Part shown: positions 1 through 11,933 of the stretch, piece by piece | How the letters are laid out: each line of letters begins with the position of its first letter | How positions within the stretch are numbered: position 1 is the stretch's first letter | Position numbers and translations under genes: made by a program | The notes under the pieces: model-generated | Databases searched by the model: none | What the model saw: only the letters and a program-made list of their open reading frames with translations | Told to the model about the DNA's origin: nothing | Assembly: GCA_026874595.1 (NCBI GenBank) | Contig: CM049310.1 | Span: forward strand, 33,483,558-33,547,557 | DNA length: 64,000 nucleotides | Source of the DNA: Sipunculus nudus | Lineage: Eukaryota > Annelida > Sipuncula > Golfingiida > Sipunculidae | Direction of reading: 5' to 3'

Positions 1-470
1 AATGTTACATTAGAAGATTTTACGCCTAATGGATACAGTTTGTGCCCTATCTGAATGCTCAAATGACCTTTTCCTATAGTCCATGAATATAGGACACTGT
101 GACCTAATTTTAGGTTTCCATGGAGATTTACCAAGAATCTCCCTGGATGTTTTGTTTGAACATTCTAGGCCTAACAGCTACAATTTTTGCCGATCTGATA
201 TTCAGGGTGCTCACATGACATCTTTTTGCTCTCAAATATAGGTCACAGTGACCTTATTTCAGGTTTCCAAGGATATTTGCCTAGGACCTAACTAAATATT
301 ACGTTTGAGGATTCTAGGCCCAATGGATAAATTTGTGCCCCATATACTGTCTGGGTGCTCAAAATCATGTTTTCAGACCATAAGTTACAAAATATAGGTT
401 ACCATGACCTAATTTCAAGTTTCAAAGGATATTGGATGTACAACTGGACGGCTGGACAACTGGATTTTAC
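1..470. repeat. Degenerate ~147-bp tandem repeat, three units
   Basis: The phrase gacctaatttcaggtttcc recurs near 100, 250 and 406, and a tgtgcc...tgctcaaa phrase recurs near 41, 190 and 331. That gives about three diverged units of roughly 147 bp. A related single unit lies at 52845-52960. The middle unit carries a perfect ERE-type palindrome at 240-254. The last unit runs into an actggacggctggac stretch, typical of the GGAC-rich ends of other elements in this window. Confidence 0.6.
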
Positions 471-479
471 CAAAATCAA

Positions 480-1325
480 AATTTGTGTTATAGGTACTCA
501 ACTGGAAGCATGTTGAATAAATGACCAGTTAATGAATCAGACAGAAGGAAATTTGATGCGCATGACATTTAAATAATACCACCGTGGCCTAATTTCTCAG
601 TTGGTCAATGGTTTTCAATGCACATTTTCATGAGAAAGAAGTTATCATAAAATGCATGGTCAGATTAATCCCAATTCAGTTCTCAGAATCCGCTATTTTT
701 TTTACAATACTTGTAAGTCTCTCTTGTAATTTAAGCTATGGAGATTTATTTTCATATTATCTCACAGAGCTGAATGACATGGACTTGATGGAGCAAAGTA
801 ACTGAACGATGGTCATGGTTATCAAAACAATACATGCAGACCATTAACTCCACCGGGGAACTATACATTGTGTGATTCACTGTGATACAAATCATATTTC
901 AAAACTGATGATTGACAGGGCAAGTATATAGTGTAGCATTTATCATGAAACATTTTAAATTTGTGGTTTTGCTGAACCCAGGACCAACAGTTATAACTCT
1001 ATAGCTAAGCACAAACTTATTAAGTTTGAGTTATAAATATAAAAGTGTAATCAGAGCTGAGTGCTTCTATATATAGATGCATCAGAGGCAAAGTATCTTT
1101 TAACACTGTGTGATATGTAATACCTGAAACCATATTTTTCATAAACAAGTTTGAATCAAACACCGCAGTAGTCTGTTATATGAATATGTATGATGATACG
1201 ATAGATATACCTCAATTTCAAGTAGTATATTAAATGTCTGCCTGTGGTAAAGCTATCCTATATTAAAACTTGCAATGATGAAAGGATCAGTTTAAAGCAT
1301 GTGGAGCAGAAGCTGATCCATGGAA
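480..1325. other. AT-rich spacer, nothing recognised
   Basis: No exon, repeat family or RNA gene is supported here. The longest open frame (608-805) is 65 codons with no splice support or recognisable content. Confidence 0.5.
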
Positions 1326-1330
1326 ATTCA

Positions 1331-1507
1331 AGGATGTCCGAACCCCCTAATTTTTAGCCATCACCAGCTTTTTTTAAGGGTTTCAGACCCACTTTTGCGC
1401 CTTTGTCCCCCCTTTTCAAGACCTGAGGACCTTTTTTAGGCTTTCATTAATGTCATTAGTCGTTCTGGATTGGACTCCCTTCTTCCCAAATCCTGGATCT
1501 GCCCCTG
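1331..1507 (+). mobile_element. hAT-type MITE fragment (copy 1)
   Basis: This stretch is similar to 26943-27149 and 37103-37287. All three share a pyrimidine-rich body (agggtttcagaccca..., ggacctttttt...) and a right end reading ctggatctgcccctg. The left end, with the cagtggcagatccag-like start, is eroded here. A SINE follows directly. Confidence 0.5.
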
Positions 1508-1860
1508 TGGAGGGTGGTAATATAATGGTTAGGGTGCTGAAATTTATAACAGCAAAGGTTGTGGGTTTGAATCCAGTTCAGACTGTCTTCCTTGGTAAGA
1601 GAGACCTAGCCAAAGTCTTTACCACAAGGGTGAGGCCTCTCTATCCAGGAGTGAAGGGTACTGGTCATACATGGGCGGCAGGCAAATGTAGAATGGATAA
1701 ACCCTATTGCGTCTATGTAATGGGTGTGTTAAGGTGTATGCTCCCAAGGGAGCTGAGAAGGCTCAGAAGAATAAAGAATGAACAGGCCGTAGACCAGGAA
1801 TGCAAAGTGTGAAGTCTGATGAGATTCTAAATGAGTGAAATCATACTATAAAGTATAAAC
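1508..1860 (+). mobile_element. tRNA-derived SINE
   Basis: A tRNA-like head has an A-box-like ataatggttaggg and a B box at 1563-1574 (gggtttgaatcc), spaced as in a tRNA-type polymerase III promoter. A tRNA-unrelated body of about 270 bp follows and fades into a degenerate AT-rich tail. An open frame of 120 codons (1450-1812) crosses MITE and SINE and is not a gene. Confidence 0.55.
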
Positions 1861-2250
1861 CCACCCTTACCTTTACTTTGTTTTTTAGAAAAAATATTAG
1901 TCAGAAATATTAGTTATATATCAAACTACAGATTTCTAGTCCCCTGGTTATTTCTATATCTCATTACAGGAGTATTACAGGAAAGTCATGTGTCCCGGCC
2001 CCCCCAATAATGCTGTTGTACATATTGCTACTGCTATTATTGTTATTGCTAATTCACTCATAATTACATAAAAACAGCATTATTTTTCAAGGATCTGTAT
2101 CATCTTAAATTTAGTCACTGCATGCTACTATCAACAGAATTATTTTAACTCAAGTGGAAGAGTTTGGCAATTACTGGCATAATGAACAATGCTTTATTTT
2201 TATTTAAACATGATTATCCAGGGGTTATCAGGAAATTAGTATAGGTAAAC
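1861..2250. other. AT-rich spacer, nothing recognised
   Basis: No open frame with splice support and no repeat that I could match elsewhere in the window. Confidence 0.4.
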
Positions 2251-2478
2251 ATTTCTTTAAAGCATAACATCAGGGGATGACTATGTGTGTGTGTTACAAC
2301 ATACATCAAAAGCTCCAAATGAGATACAATTTTAATATAAATGAATTTGATGAATTTCTTTAAAGCATAACACCTGGAATTTCTTTAAAGCATAACATCT
2401 GGGGCTGACTATGTTTCAACGTACATAAAAAGCTCCAAATGAGATATAATTTTAATATTAATGAATTTGATGAATTTA
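2251..2478. repeat. Tandem duplication, 128-bp period
   Basis: The string atttctttaaagcataacat begins at 2251 and again at 2379. It is followed in both copies by gactatg, then aaaagctccaaatgagata, then aatgaatttgatgaattt. The copies differ by scattered substitutions, so the duplication is not recent. Confidence 0.8.
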
Positions 2479-2756
2479 CAATTTATATTTCCGCACAAAT
2501 AAGAATGCATAATGTCTGATACTGAGAAACTCCAAAAGTAAATTAATGAGAGACCTTGAGATTAACAATTAACAAGGCCTACAGGCCTAATGCAAGCCTG
2601 TGCAAAGTTTAGGAGAATGAATGGAGGTTTATTTTTAAAATTTAATATTGATCCTCTTAAGTCCTGCATATCTACCTTAGTCATTAAAATTTGAGCAAAA
2701 TGGACGTTTCTGAACTGCAAGTTTCTGACTGGGACATTTTAAAACCAGAATATGGG

Positions 2757-4715
2757 TAGTCGACAGGCGACTATGTGTATCCGCAGAAATCAGAGTAGGA
2801 CAGGTGAAGTGAGGCATGGATTTAGTGGCAAGGGGAATAGAGTGAGGTGTGTTGCATATTAGCATAGATGTCTGCAGCTTAAATGTGAATGTAGGTGGTG
2901 CCACCTGTCATAGAATTGAGAAAATTACACAAGTCCAGAATGTATAAACCTGCAAAATTTCAGGTGGATAAGTCAAACCACTGCTGAGATATGAGTAATT
3001 TTATCCCAAGGCAGATGAACAGATGGACACTGTGCATAAGTGGTTGGAGGTGGCGCCACCATTTTTAGTGTATGTTATAAAGCTACCGAAAGGGCTACAT
3101 TTGTGCAATTTTTTTAGCCTGAACGGTCAAATGGTTCCCGAGATATGAGCTTGGATGTCTGCAGAGTAAACGTAAATGTAGGTGGTGCCACCTGTCATAA
3201 AATCGAGAAAATTGTCCAGGATGTATAAACCTGGAAAATTTCAGGTGGATATGTCAAACCACTGCTGAGATATGAGTGATTTTATCCCAGGGCAGATGAA
3301 CAGATGGACGCTGTGCATAAGTGGTTGCAGGTGGCGCCACCAGTTTGGCCTATGATGAAGAGGTATGTGAGATCTATACACATGCAAAATTTTGGCCAAA
3401 TTGGTCAAACAGTTCCCGAGATATGAGCTTGGATGTCTGCAGAGTAAACGTGAATGTGGGTGGTGCCATCTGTCATAAAATCGAGAAAATTGTCCAAGAT
3501 GTATAAACTTGCAAAATTTCAGGTGGATAAGTCAAGCTGAGATATGAGTGATATCATCCCAAGGCAGATGAACAAATGGACGCTGTGCAAAAATGGTTGC
3601 AGGTGTTATGTTATAAAGCTATCAAAGGGCTACATTTGTGCAAACTTTTTAGCCTGGTCAGTCAAACGGTTCCCGAGATATGCGGGTTTATGTGTGGAAA
3701 CAGACCCACAAATGGACGCTGGGCAGCAAAAAAAGGTCAGAGGTCAACCAAAAATGAGGGCGCAGCAGTTCACATGTGACCTGATGATAAACCCAATTCG
3801 CTTAAAATGCTAAACCAAGTTTTTTCAAACAGTTGAAAGATATAGTTCCAATAATCTGGGAATTCTGCATCTAATCATTGTGTCTAGACGTCTAGACGCT
3901 GTGTCTAGACATCTTGACACATTTTCTAGACACCCCCCCCCCCAGCAAGGTCAGTTGCCATGGTGATGTCTGGACCCCACTTGTTTGTACTGAGTGACCT
4001 CTTGACTTGGATGCTGAAACTCAGCATGTTGTCAAAGCCTCTTTCAATTGGCTACAATGTTTTTTTAAAACTGTATTTACCCAATCTATTCTTACAAAAC
4101 TGGCAGAACCCTACAATAGAATAATTCTTGTAAAGTTTACACCAATCAGCTTAACAGTTTCATCATAAATCAGTGTATAAGCAAGAAGAGTTTAAAATTA
4201 CATTTTTGCTTGTAAAAAACACATCAATGTAGGTGGCGCCACCAATACCTCAAAATCAAATATGACATAGGTGACAAACATTGGTATAAAATTTGGTGAT
4301 TATAACTTTAGCCGCTTCTGGGATTTTAATTTTAGTGTGCTTTTTTGGACAGATGACTAAGTTCAACTTCCCGTAACTCGGCCAAACATCTCTGAACTGG
4401 AATCAAAACTTGAGAGAGATTGTTCCAGGGATCATTTCTGTGAAATATTGGACAATTTGGCTGGACATTTTCAGAGAAGAAGATTTTTAAAGGCTTTTAT
4501 GCTTTTTCTCTATAAAATCTAAATAATTGCAGATGCCCAATAAAAAGCTCCAGGGCACCAAGTTTCACATGTGACTAATTCTTACATGTAATTTGGAGCT
4601 GCTAGCTCCAACGGTTTCTGACTTACAGCCATGGACGGCGGAAAGCAAACCCTGGACGGCGGACGGCTGAAGATGGACGGACGACGCTGCGCCATTGCAT
4701 AAGCTCACAGGTTCG
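2757..4715. mobile_element. Element with terminal hairpin, internal tandem array and GGACGG-rich end
   Basis: The left end carries a short hairpin (2757-2773: tagtcg, five bases, cgacta) followed by tgtgtatccgcag. The same end recurs alone at 28979. The middle (about 2880-3780) is a tandem array. The right end (4630-4715) is rich in ggacggcggacgg and finishes gcgccattgcataagctcac. A left arm, tandem core and right arm resemble the pearl/Helentron-type non-autonomous elements described in bivalves. That assignment is inference, since I see no Rep or helicase coding. Confidence 0.45.
2880..3780. repeat. ~285-bp tandem array with GGTGGCGCCACC palindromes
   Basis: Each unit holds two near-identical palindromic cores. 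The ggtggtgccacc type starts at 2894, 3181 and 3459 (spacing 287 and 278). The ggtggcgccacc type starts at 3049 and 3330 (spacing 281) and is missing from the third unit. Fixed phrases include gcagatgaacagatggac, gttcccgagatatgagc and aaaatttcaggtggata. One further palindrome lies outside the array at 4232. Confidence 0.8.
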
Positions 4716-5229
4716 CTAAAAAATTAATATTAATGTGCACTTACAATCTCTGGTTGATAATTAAAAGATTTTACCATATCATTTGAGCTTGGGAAATAAT
4801 ATAATAAGCACCAGAATATCCCACAGGGTACAATCATTCCTGTCAATCCTTATTATTCTTCAAGGTTCAAATTTCTTTCATCACAAATTAAAATACAAAA
4901 TATTCAATTATACCCAGTTAATTATCATCCAGGAACATAGTTTAAACAAAGAAATCTAGCATTATTATTAATAGCCTGCAAAAGACTGTCGTGGAATAAT
5001 TTATCATAGAAGCTATCAATAGAGATGTGGTGAGAAAACTGTTAGCAAACTTAGATGATTGTAAACTTGGTGCCGTTATGTGTTTTAAAACTGGGAAATA
5101 ACTTGCATCTGAGGAAACAGTCATTACAAGGTCTAGAAAACAACAATGTGAACTTTATAGAATAGCATCTTCTGCACTTAAATAACTGAAAACTTTAAGA
5201 AATTACAGCTTTAAAGTACTGAACACACC
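4716..5229. other. AT-rich spacer upstream of the 5.2-kb gene candidate
   Basis: No coding or repeat signal. If the 5230 start is real, promoter and 5' UTR should lie here, but I see no convincing TATA-box or CpG island. Confidence 0.4.
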
Positions 5230-6028
5230 ATGGATGAAATCTCCAAGGACATTGCCTGTCTACTGAAGTTTCCACATTGCAGGAGTGTTTTACACAGAAG
5301 ATTACCTGTAAGAATATTTATGGGGCTTGCCAAGTACAATTATATGATAATAATACGATACCACTGTAAGGCTGCTAGATGCTTTCATTCCATATGCCTG
5401 GGAATACGAACATAATCAACCATGATAAAACCTTATAACACAAGCTCGTGTTGCTTTTCTAAAGACATAATCTCTCTAGACTGTTTATTAAATAGAACAA
5501 AATTCTTTCACTTTGAGGTAAGCAATTTCAGATGCAATAAAATTCTATGAGACAAGAAAGGAGCATTTCATGTTAGTGTATAAAAGATCCAGAATGTCTC
5601 TACATTACAGGAAAAAGAATTTATTAGGCAACTGGCAGTCTGTGAATCAGGCTGTTTCATTACGACAGACTGGAGTCTGTCTGGGGTAAGGCTTTATACT
5701 TCTAATGTGCTGCTTAAATAGGTTTTCAGACATTTTATAACACAAGTGTGTGCATTTATTGCTCCTAAGTAATTAAATGTTAGTATAACCTGTAAAGACC
5801 AAGATCTATAAAGTGAGTGAAAGCAAAAAAGAACAAAGTGACCCACTGGCCATGATGCTCAGCTGATCTAATGTTAATGTTATTATATGATGCATCATAT
5901 TTTTTAAGGATAAGCCTGTTTAAGATACGTTAATCTCCTTTAAAAGGAGATAATGTCTACAGGTAAAAGAGGTGAAACAAAATTTATATACAGTAGGAGC
6001 AGTTGTGATCAGTGTTGTTTACATAGAG
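5230..6028 (+). CDS. Three-exon gene candidate, tetraspanin-like features
   Basis: Proposed exons are 5230-5307 (26 codons from ATG), 5611-5685 (25 codons) and 5963-6028 (22 codons), all phase 0 and all bounded by GT/AG. The ATG sits in a strong Kozak setting (caccATGG). Acceptors are ctctacattacag and aatgtctacag; donors are cct/gtaaga, ggg/gtaagg and gag/gtaaat. Exon 2 reads QLAVCESGCFITTDW, loosely like the Cys-x-x-Gly...Asp-Trp area of a tetraspanin large loop. Exon 3 reads VKQNLYTVGAVVISVVYIE, resembling the approach to and start of tetraspanin TM4. The loop between them is far too short for an intact tetraspanin and exon 1 matches nothing I know, so this may be a partial, decayed or unrelated gene. 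A possible last exon starts at 6341 (DTVCRFLYWN, then stop). Confidence 0.33.
5833..5869 (+). mobile_element. Solo left terminus of the GCTCAGCTGA family
   Basis: The string gtgacccactggccatgatg followed by gctcagctga (5857-5866) matches the left ends at 30641, 47029, 54560, 56811 and 62761. No right end is recognisable nearby. It falls in intron 2 of the 5.2-kb gene candidate. Confidence 0.55.
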
Positions 6029-6029
6029 G

Positions 6030-6848
6030 TAAATAATCCCAATAGACTAATACATCTCTGAGAACTGAGGCCACAATGACCTAGTTTCTGGTCAACTTGA
6101 AGATATTACCAATCGGAATGGTAAATTGGAAGTTTGTATTTGCAACATTGATTCAAGAACTGGAAAATAGACATGGGATGTATAAATACATGTCTGCTAC
6201 AGCTAAGATAATTTTCAATAAAATGGGCTAACTAAAGAGAAAACTCACACATTGCCAGTAAGCAAAGTAGCTAAAGCCAATTGAGAGGATATGTTCCTAC
6301 CATAATTAAAGCCTGCCAAAATAATTATGTATTATTACAGGACACTGTCTGCAGGTTTTTATACTGGAACTAACGAGGAGATGTAAAAACAGAGTAAATC
6401 AGTGTGGCTGTGTTACAATTCCAGCATACACCTAACACTGGCTGTGACCTGGACACCTTTACTTCCACAAAATCCAATGCTTTTAGCAGAAGGCTACATT
6501 CCTGCTGCCCTGCTTGGCCAAAAGGACCACCAAACTGGCCTTAACAACCACATAATTAGAGGAAAAGGCCCTTACATAAAAAGAATTCCAAACCTGTCAG
6601 GCAGAGGGACTCTCTCGAGGCCCTTTGATCACAGGCCAGCACTGTGTTGGGTCTGAGACAAGAGCACAGGTTAGGAGGCCTCGCCAAGGACAGTCCAGGC
6701 ATTCTCAATTATGTACAGCTATAACAGGGTTGTGTTCTCTAGCTAGCAGCCATCCATATAAATATTCAAAAGTCACATCTACCTATTTAGCTTAGTTAAT
6801 TTAGTCTCTTTTGTTATTCCCTCAGTAATTTTAAATCTTAAACTAACT
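6030..6848. other. Spacer with one weak open frame
   Basis: An open frame at 6402-6656 (84 codons, GTG at its first codon) has ordinary composition, no splice support and no family resemblance. I do not call it a gene. Confidence 0.35.
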
Positions 6849-7112
6849 TGCTCTCTGTTTCTCTTCCTCTCTCTCTCTTTCTGATCCTTTGTCTTTGCAT
6901 GTCAGTCTGTCTGTTTCCACACTATTTAGCTAAAGCTCACCAATAGTCTCAGAACCTGCTTGTCCCTTCCCCTTTCTCTCTGTCCTTTCTCTCTTTGTCT
7001 TTCTTCTCTCCATTTTATCTCTCAATTTATTTTTCTGTTGCACTCTCTCTCTCTCTCTCTCTCTTTTTTCTCTCACTTTCTTTCTCTCTCTTTCCTCTTT
7101 ACAATTATGTCA
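6849..7112. repeat. Long pyrimidine tract, (TC)n-rich
   Basis: About 260 bp is almost pure T and C on the plus strand, with several (TC)n cores (for example 7047-7063). The leucine/serine-rich open frame across it is an artefact of composition. Homopurine/homopyrimidine mirror stretches such as this can form triplex DNA. Confidence 0.85.
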
Positions 7113-8961
7113 AAGTCAGTCACCACTGAAAGCTCAAGATATCTTAAGTCTTTGTTTAAGCTGATTGGACCAGTTATCTGCGCTATATAGAGTGCTCTTT
7201 AGTTTGGGTATCAGTCTACCTGTTTTCTGCCTGGCCGGTAGGCTAATTGCAAAAATTATAAGATTAGTTGCATCTATCTACTGTTGTTGAACCAACCTTT
7301 ATGTAAAGATACATGTTTGTAGTGTGCAAATATGAGTCAGTTAAAACATGTGCCTTTCTTGAATATTTACCATTAGTTTTCCTTATTCATTTCCAGTTAT
7401 TCTCATGACTGAAGCTGTGAAAGCTCAATTTAGATAAGGAAAGAATTCCTGCCTTAAAGACCCTTAATTGCTTAAAGCCTTTTTAATCAGAAATCATTTC
7501 AATAATTGCCCCTTTTATGCCTGGTGGTTAGATAGATTACCAATGGACCAAAGGGTAATGTGACTGAACGCTGTTTGAGCAAAATATCATTCCCATTTAA
7601 TTAATAATGCTTCTCTGATGTTTAATCCAAATTAATGATTAAATCAACTTTTTGAGCAATTAACTATTTGGTTTTTCACTATAAGCACTAAAAGTACAGT
7701 TTGGGCTGGCAAGTCCTGTGCATTTAATATACCAATATAATAAACTAAGCCAGTAAAAAATAATACATATAACAGACTTAAAATGCATAATACTTTACAC
7801 AGACCATTTTTGTGATTATCTTCCTTGGTTTCATAGGTCAATGTCATAGTCTCAGTTGTGCCCTAAAAGCAAATAATTTATACTATTATTTATTCTGGTC
7901 TCAGCAGGTTAAGTATATATATGTATATGTATGTGGGATATGCTCTGGTTTTCCCACCACAACAAGAGGTTAAATAACCAAAATTCTAATGGCAATGTAC
8001 ATGTAGTACAAAGTGACTTATGGAGGGTTAATTCACCAATATTTTGTGAAAACACTGTCTATTATATGTAAAAGAGACTAATGACAGTTGAAATAACAAT
8101 TATGGTCTTTAGTTTTTTGATCTACAGGTCTTGGTCTCAGTCACAGATCTTTGTCTCCGTCTTTTTCTCAGTCATAGACCTTCAGTGGTCTCAGTTATGG
8201 TTTTGGATTGGCTAGTCTCAAACGCTTTACTGATATTTTAACATGATGCCTTTATAACCAGATAATAACAGCATTTATTTGGTGTTAAAGTTACTGAACT
8301 ACTGAAAATGTGCACTTAAAATTGTATAATTCAACAATTTTTTTTCCTGTGGACAGAAGTAATTAACATTATTAATACATGCCTGTATGTTTACCTTTCT
8401 CTGAACATAAGAACATGAATGTTATATTCTCCACATGTGGCACAAACTGCTGATCGAAAACTGGGTCTGAACATGTTCTAATAAGCATGATCAGTGTATC
8501 AGCAGTGACCTACTGGCCTAACAACACCAGACAAATTCTAGGAAGATTTACAATGTCCTTACTGTACTCTATATAGAGGAAAAGGTAAACAGTACCTTGT
8601 TAACAAGTTGGGGTGCACTATATATAGCTACCTTTACATTAACATACAAGATCATCATGACTCCCCTGTAGCCTGACAGAAGGGTGTAGAAATTGGACAT
8701 CTTAAGGAGCTGATAGCAGCTGGTTTAATACCATTTCAATCCAAGACATAATGGTGAAATTGGATCAACTATTCCTCGTCTGATGCAGAAACATTATGAC
8801 ATAAGAAAGGGTTCATGATCATGTACTATCACAAAGTAATTTTCACCTCTAATTTAACAGACATTCATATACCCTGATGAAATGATTTTTTTCCCACCTG
8901 TCTAACACTTTATGCTTTATGCTACTGCTTTCATAACTCTACTTCATGGCAATCAGAAGAT
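7113..8961. other. AT-rich spacer
   Basis: No exon is supported. A short low-complexity stretch near 8110-8220 repeats variants of ggtctcagtca. The 67-codon frame at 7644-7847 on the minus strand shows no splice context. Confidence 0.4.
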
Positions 8962-8964
8962 CCC

Positions 8965-9365
8965 TTACCGAAAATTTTTATAAGTGCCATATATGTGAAA
9001 GTTATATGGCACATATAAGGCACATATATGTGCCATATATGTCCCTTATATCCAACCTTATAACTCCCATATATGTCACATATATGTCTGGTATATGGAT
9101 TTTATATGCAAATTAGGTAGGAGCCTTATATGTCACATATATGGGCCTTATATGTCACTTATAAGGCTTCCACATATAGGTCCCCTATAACTCCCATATA
9201 TCCCATATATGTCCCTTATAACTCCCATATATGTCCCATATATGTGCCTTATAACTCCCATATATGTGCCTTATAACTCCCATATATGTGACATATATGT
9301 GACATATATTGGACTTATAAGTGCCATATATGTCCCTTATAAATGACATATAACTCACATACAAG
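8965..9365. repeat. Left subterminal array of catatatg/ttataactcc motifs
   Basis: About 400 bp is built from short variants of catatatgtgcc, cttataactccc and cacatataagg. These are near-palindromic and locally tandem with an irregular period of about 20-25 bp. The 64-codon minus-strand frame here is a repeat artefact (a recurring His-Ile-Tyr/Tyr-Gly-Ser pattern). Confidence 0.85.
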
Positions 9366-9647
9366 TCCAGTGTATGCACCTTCTGTGCTGTTTGTCAATA
9401 GCTCAGTTACTATCTGTTGTTTGTTCTGTTTTGAAAGGTGTTTACTCTTTTCTTTATTCCACAAGCAATTATGTTAGATGATAGAAATTAAGCTTTGTGT
9501 GTGTGTGTGGTGAGCTTCCTGCACTGTGCAATTCCTTGAAATCAATGCTGGCCTGCAGTCACACTGGGGGTCATCAACTTCACACGGTCACATGGACGCA
9601 AACACATGAAACATAAAAGTAAGAAAATACAATAGCCAAAATTAATG

Positions 9648-9653
9648 TTTATT
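9648..9653 (-). terminator. AATAAA polyadenylation signal
   Basis: The minus strand reads gtaAATAAAcat about 85 bp past the TAA at 9736-9738. Position and strand fit the 3' end of the spliced gene inside the 4.2-kb element. Confidence 0.5.
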
Positions 9654-9735
9654 TACACATTTGTAAACTGAAAATAATATTTTCATAAGATTTTTAAAAC
9701 TCCCTGGTTCAGTCAGATTTGAGAGTGTTGTCATT

Positions 9736-11459
9736 TTAGGGAATGAAGGCTGGAAGGAAATATACAGCCTTGCCACACTCTAAATCCTTTTCTGTCCCCT
9801 CCTGTTTGACCTGCAAAAACAAATGTTACCAGTCTAAGTATACACATATAGTCATTATTGCTCAAATTAATTATTTTATTACATAAGTTTAAAGATAATA
9901 TTTTGACATTGATGCTTAGTATTGCTTTTCTTAACATTAACATTAGTTTACCTTATCTGGAGGCAACACACAAGTCAAAAAATGAAAAGAATTTATTTCA
10001 CTGAAAGTACATCTGCTCTCTATATAGGGGTTTTAAATGTTCTGAAAATATGCCTGTTTAACATTTAGGATTATAATTTAATACAGTTGGACTTCTCAAT
10101 TACTAACAGAGGAAGAGTTTTCCACTTATACAGAGTATATACAAACATACAGATTATTAAATATACTGGTCACGGGACAGACACTGTGGCCTAAAGATGC
10201 TCATAGGTTCAGAAAGTAGGTTACTCAGTTGAAACAATTTTAACATGTAAGCAGTTATATTAATATCCCATATGCACAATAAATGTTAACCACCAAATTT
10301 GCACTTCAAATATGGTAAGTTCCAGCTATTTGATAAAAAAAAACTTACAATTCATAACATTTCCCATTTGCTAAAAGATTTAAATGTTCCTTTATATGAT
10401 AAACTGAATATGCTTACCAGACAATTCTTGCAAGGGCTGGAGATATCTGGGCTCTCCTTATACTTTCTGCACCATTTCTTCATACTGGTTCTAAGAAAAG
10501 TAAAGAAATCATTACAAATCATAGAAACAAAGGTTGTTGGAAATAAATAATTAAGAACATGGAGTCTTGCATATTTTGACATTTAAGTAGACAAATTATT
10601 TAACTAAAAAAGGGCCTCACATCAATAATATTACTAAAACAGTACATCAATGAAATATTGGTGGTCAGTAATGTTCAAAATGACGTCTTGATCTTTTATG
10701 GTGAAATGGCACTAATACATGTACATGTAAAAAGAAATCATTCAAGGTGGACTAAAAACCCACTCTTGATTAACCTGTAAATTGAACCGGATTTGATTTC
10801 TCTTTGGGAATCAAAACAGTACCTAATGAAATCATCTGATCCTTAGTGAAACAAATTCCTAAATTATTATGCTTTTTCTTTTGTGATGAAAGTGAATATG
10901 TCAGAAAAACTTCAAAGGAAAAGAAAAGTCAGAGGACCAAGCCCTTTAAAGTGCTCATGACCTTTATAAAGAGTGTTCTTGATCTTCTGATGTCAAATTC
11001 AGATTAAATTCATACATATGGTTATGAATGGTTTATGGGTTGTTATGAAACATAGTGTGTTATGTGTCAAATTGTTAATTAATTGGTGTTTACAGTATAT
11101 GTAAATGACATGTAGAAAGGCATATTACCAAATTAAAGCTTAATTTAGGAGCTTTTGTGTGATAGACTCCAATAGTAAAAAAATATTTGATTAGTTGATA
11201 TGTTTTGGTTGAGTACAGCAAACCTCTCTTCAATTTTATAAAAAAAGCATTCATCAAAATTGAGACAGTGGCTGTAAATTCAGCAATGATCAACAGTGTT
11301 AATGTTTACTTTGCCTGAAAAAAAAACTTATAAATCTTGTATAATTAAACATTTTTAATCATATTATAACTTTTGGGCACTCTAGCAAGACAGAAAAATT
11401 CAAGTCAATTTGGAAAATGGAAAGGAACATAATTACCTTGTAGCAGCTTTTCTTTTCAT
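9736..11459 (-). CDS. Small spliced gene inside the 4.2-kb element, product unknown
   Basis: Three coding exons join in phase on the minus strand. Exon 2 is 11437-11473, exon 3 is 10418-10490 and exon 4 runs from 9810 to a TAA at 9736-9738. Splice sites are good: tacttttcttag and tgtttttgcag acceptors, acaag/gtaatt and ctg/gtaagc donors. Starting at the ATG at 11459-11457 the product is 56 residues: a basic start (MKRKAATRTSMKKWCRKYK), a Cys-rich middle (one Cys in WCRKY, then SSPCKNCL, later LECGK) and a hydrophobic end (YFLPAFIP). The four cysteines might bind metal, but I recognise no domain. The frame is also open upstream across the exon 1/2 junction (AEKCLIAELWV), so the true start could lie elsewhere. 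It could be a captured host gene, an element gene or a host gene between two repeats. Confidence 0.5.
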
Positions 11460-11933
11460 GACCCAGAGTTCAGCTAAATAATAACATGGTCAATAGCCAT
11501 GTATAGGTTCAACAAATAAAATGGTAGTATGTGGTACTCATAGCATTTGTGTGCCGATTAAGCTTTATGTAGGTTAACTGATCAACCCTTCACAGGTAGG
11601 GGACATTCAGAAATTAAATCAATATGTAACTTTAGGGCCTGCTGCTGACTCTTGATTTTTCCACACCCTATTGCAAATAGCACCACTGAAAAGAATATGT
11701 TCTTAGCTTCCTGTTGGTGCATAGAACATGCACATTGTCACTATATAGGGGCAACAGCATCAGCTTTTTGTAGAAAATGTGGTATTTTGTAAAAATGGGC
11801 CACCAAATAGGAAATGTTATCTTGAAACACACAAATTCTGTTTTTGCAGGGCAAACCAAGATAGGTGAAGTCATCTTTATGCAATCACTGGTTTACTATG
11901 CAAAAATAACTTAAATAATGCAAGATTACTTAC

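Noticed and set aside
1450-1812. 120-codon plus-strand open frame
   Set aside because: It crosses the MITE right end and the SINE, including the B box, and has no independent coding evidence.
2880-3780. CRISPR-like regular repeats
   Set aside because: Units are ~285 bp with no short direct repeats and unique spacers; the organism is eukaryotic. The same applies to the 58-bp array at 20.4 kb, whose whole unit is repeated.
6960-7190. Ser/Leu/Phe-rich open frame resembling a signal peptide
   Set aside because: It lies in the pyrimidine tract; hydrophobicity follows from T/C-only codons.
9185-9379. Open frame with a Tyr/Ile/Gly/Ser repeat pattern
   Set aside because: It is a product of the catatatg/cttataa subterminal array.
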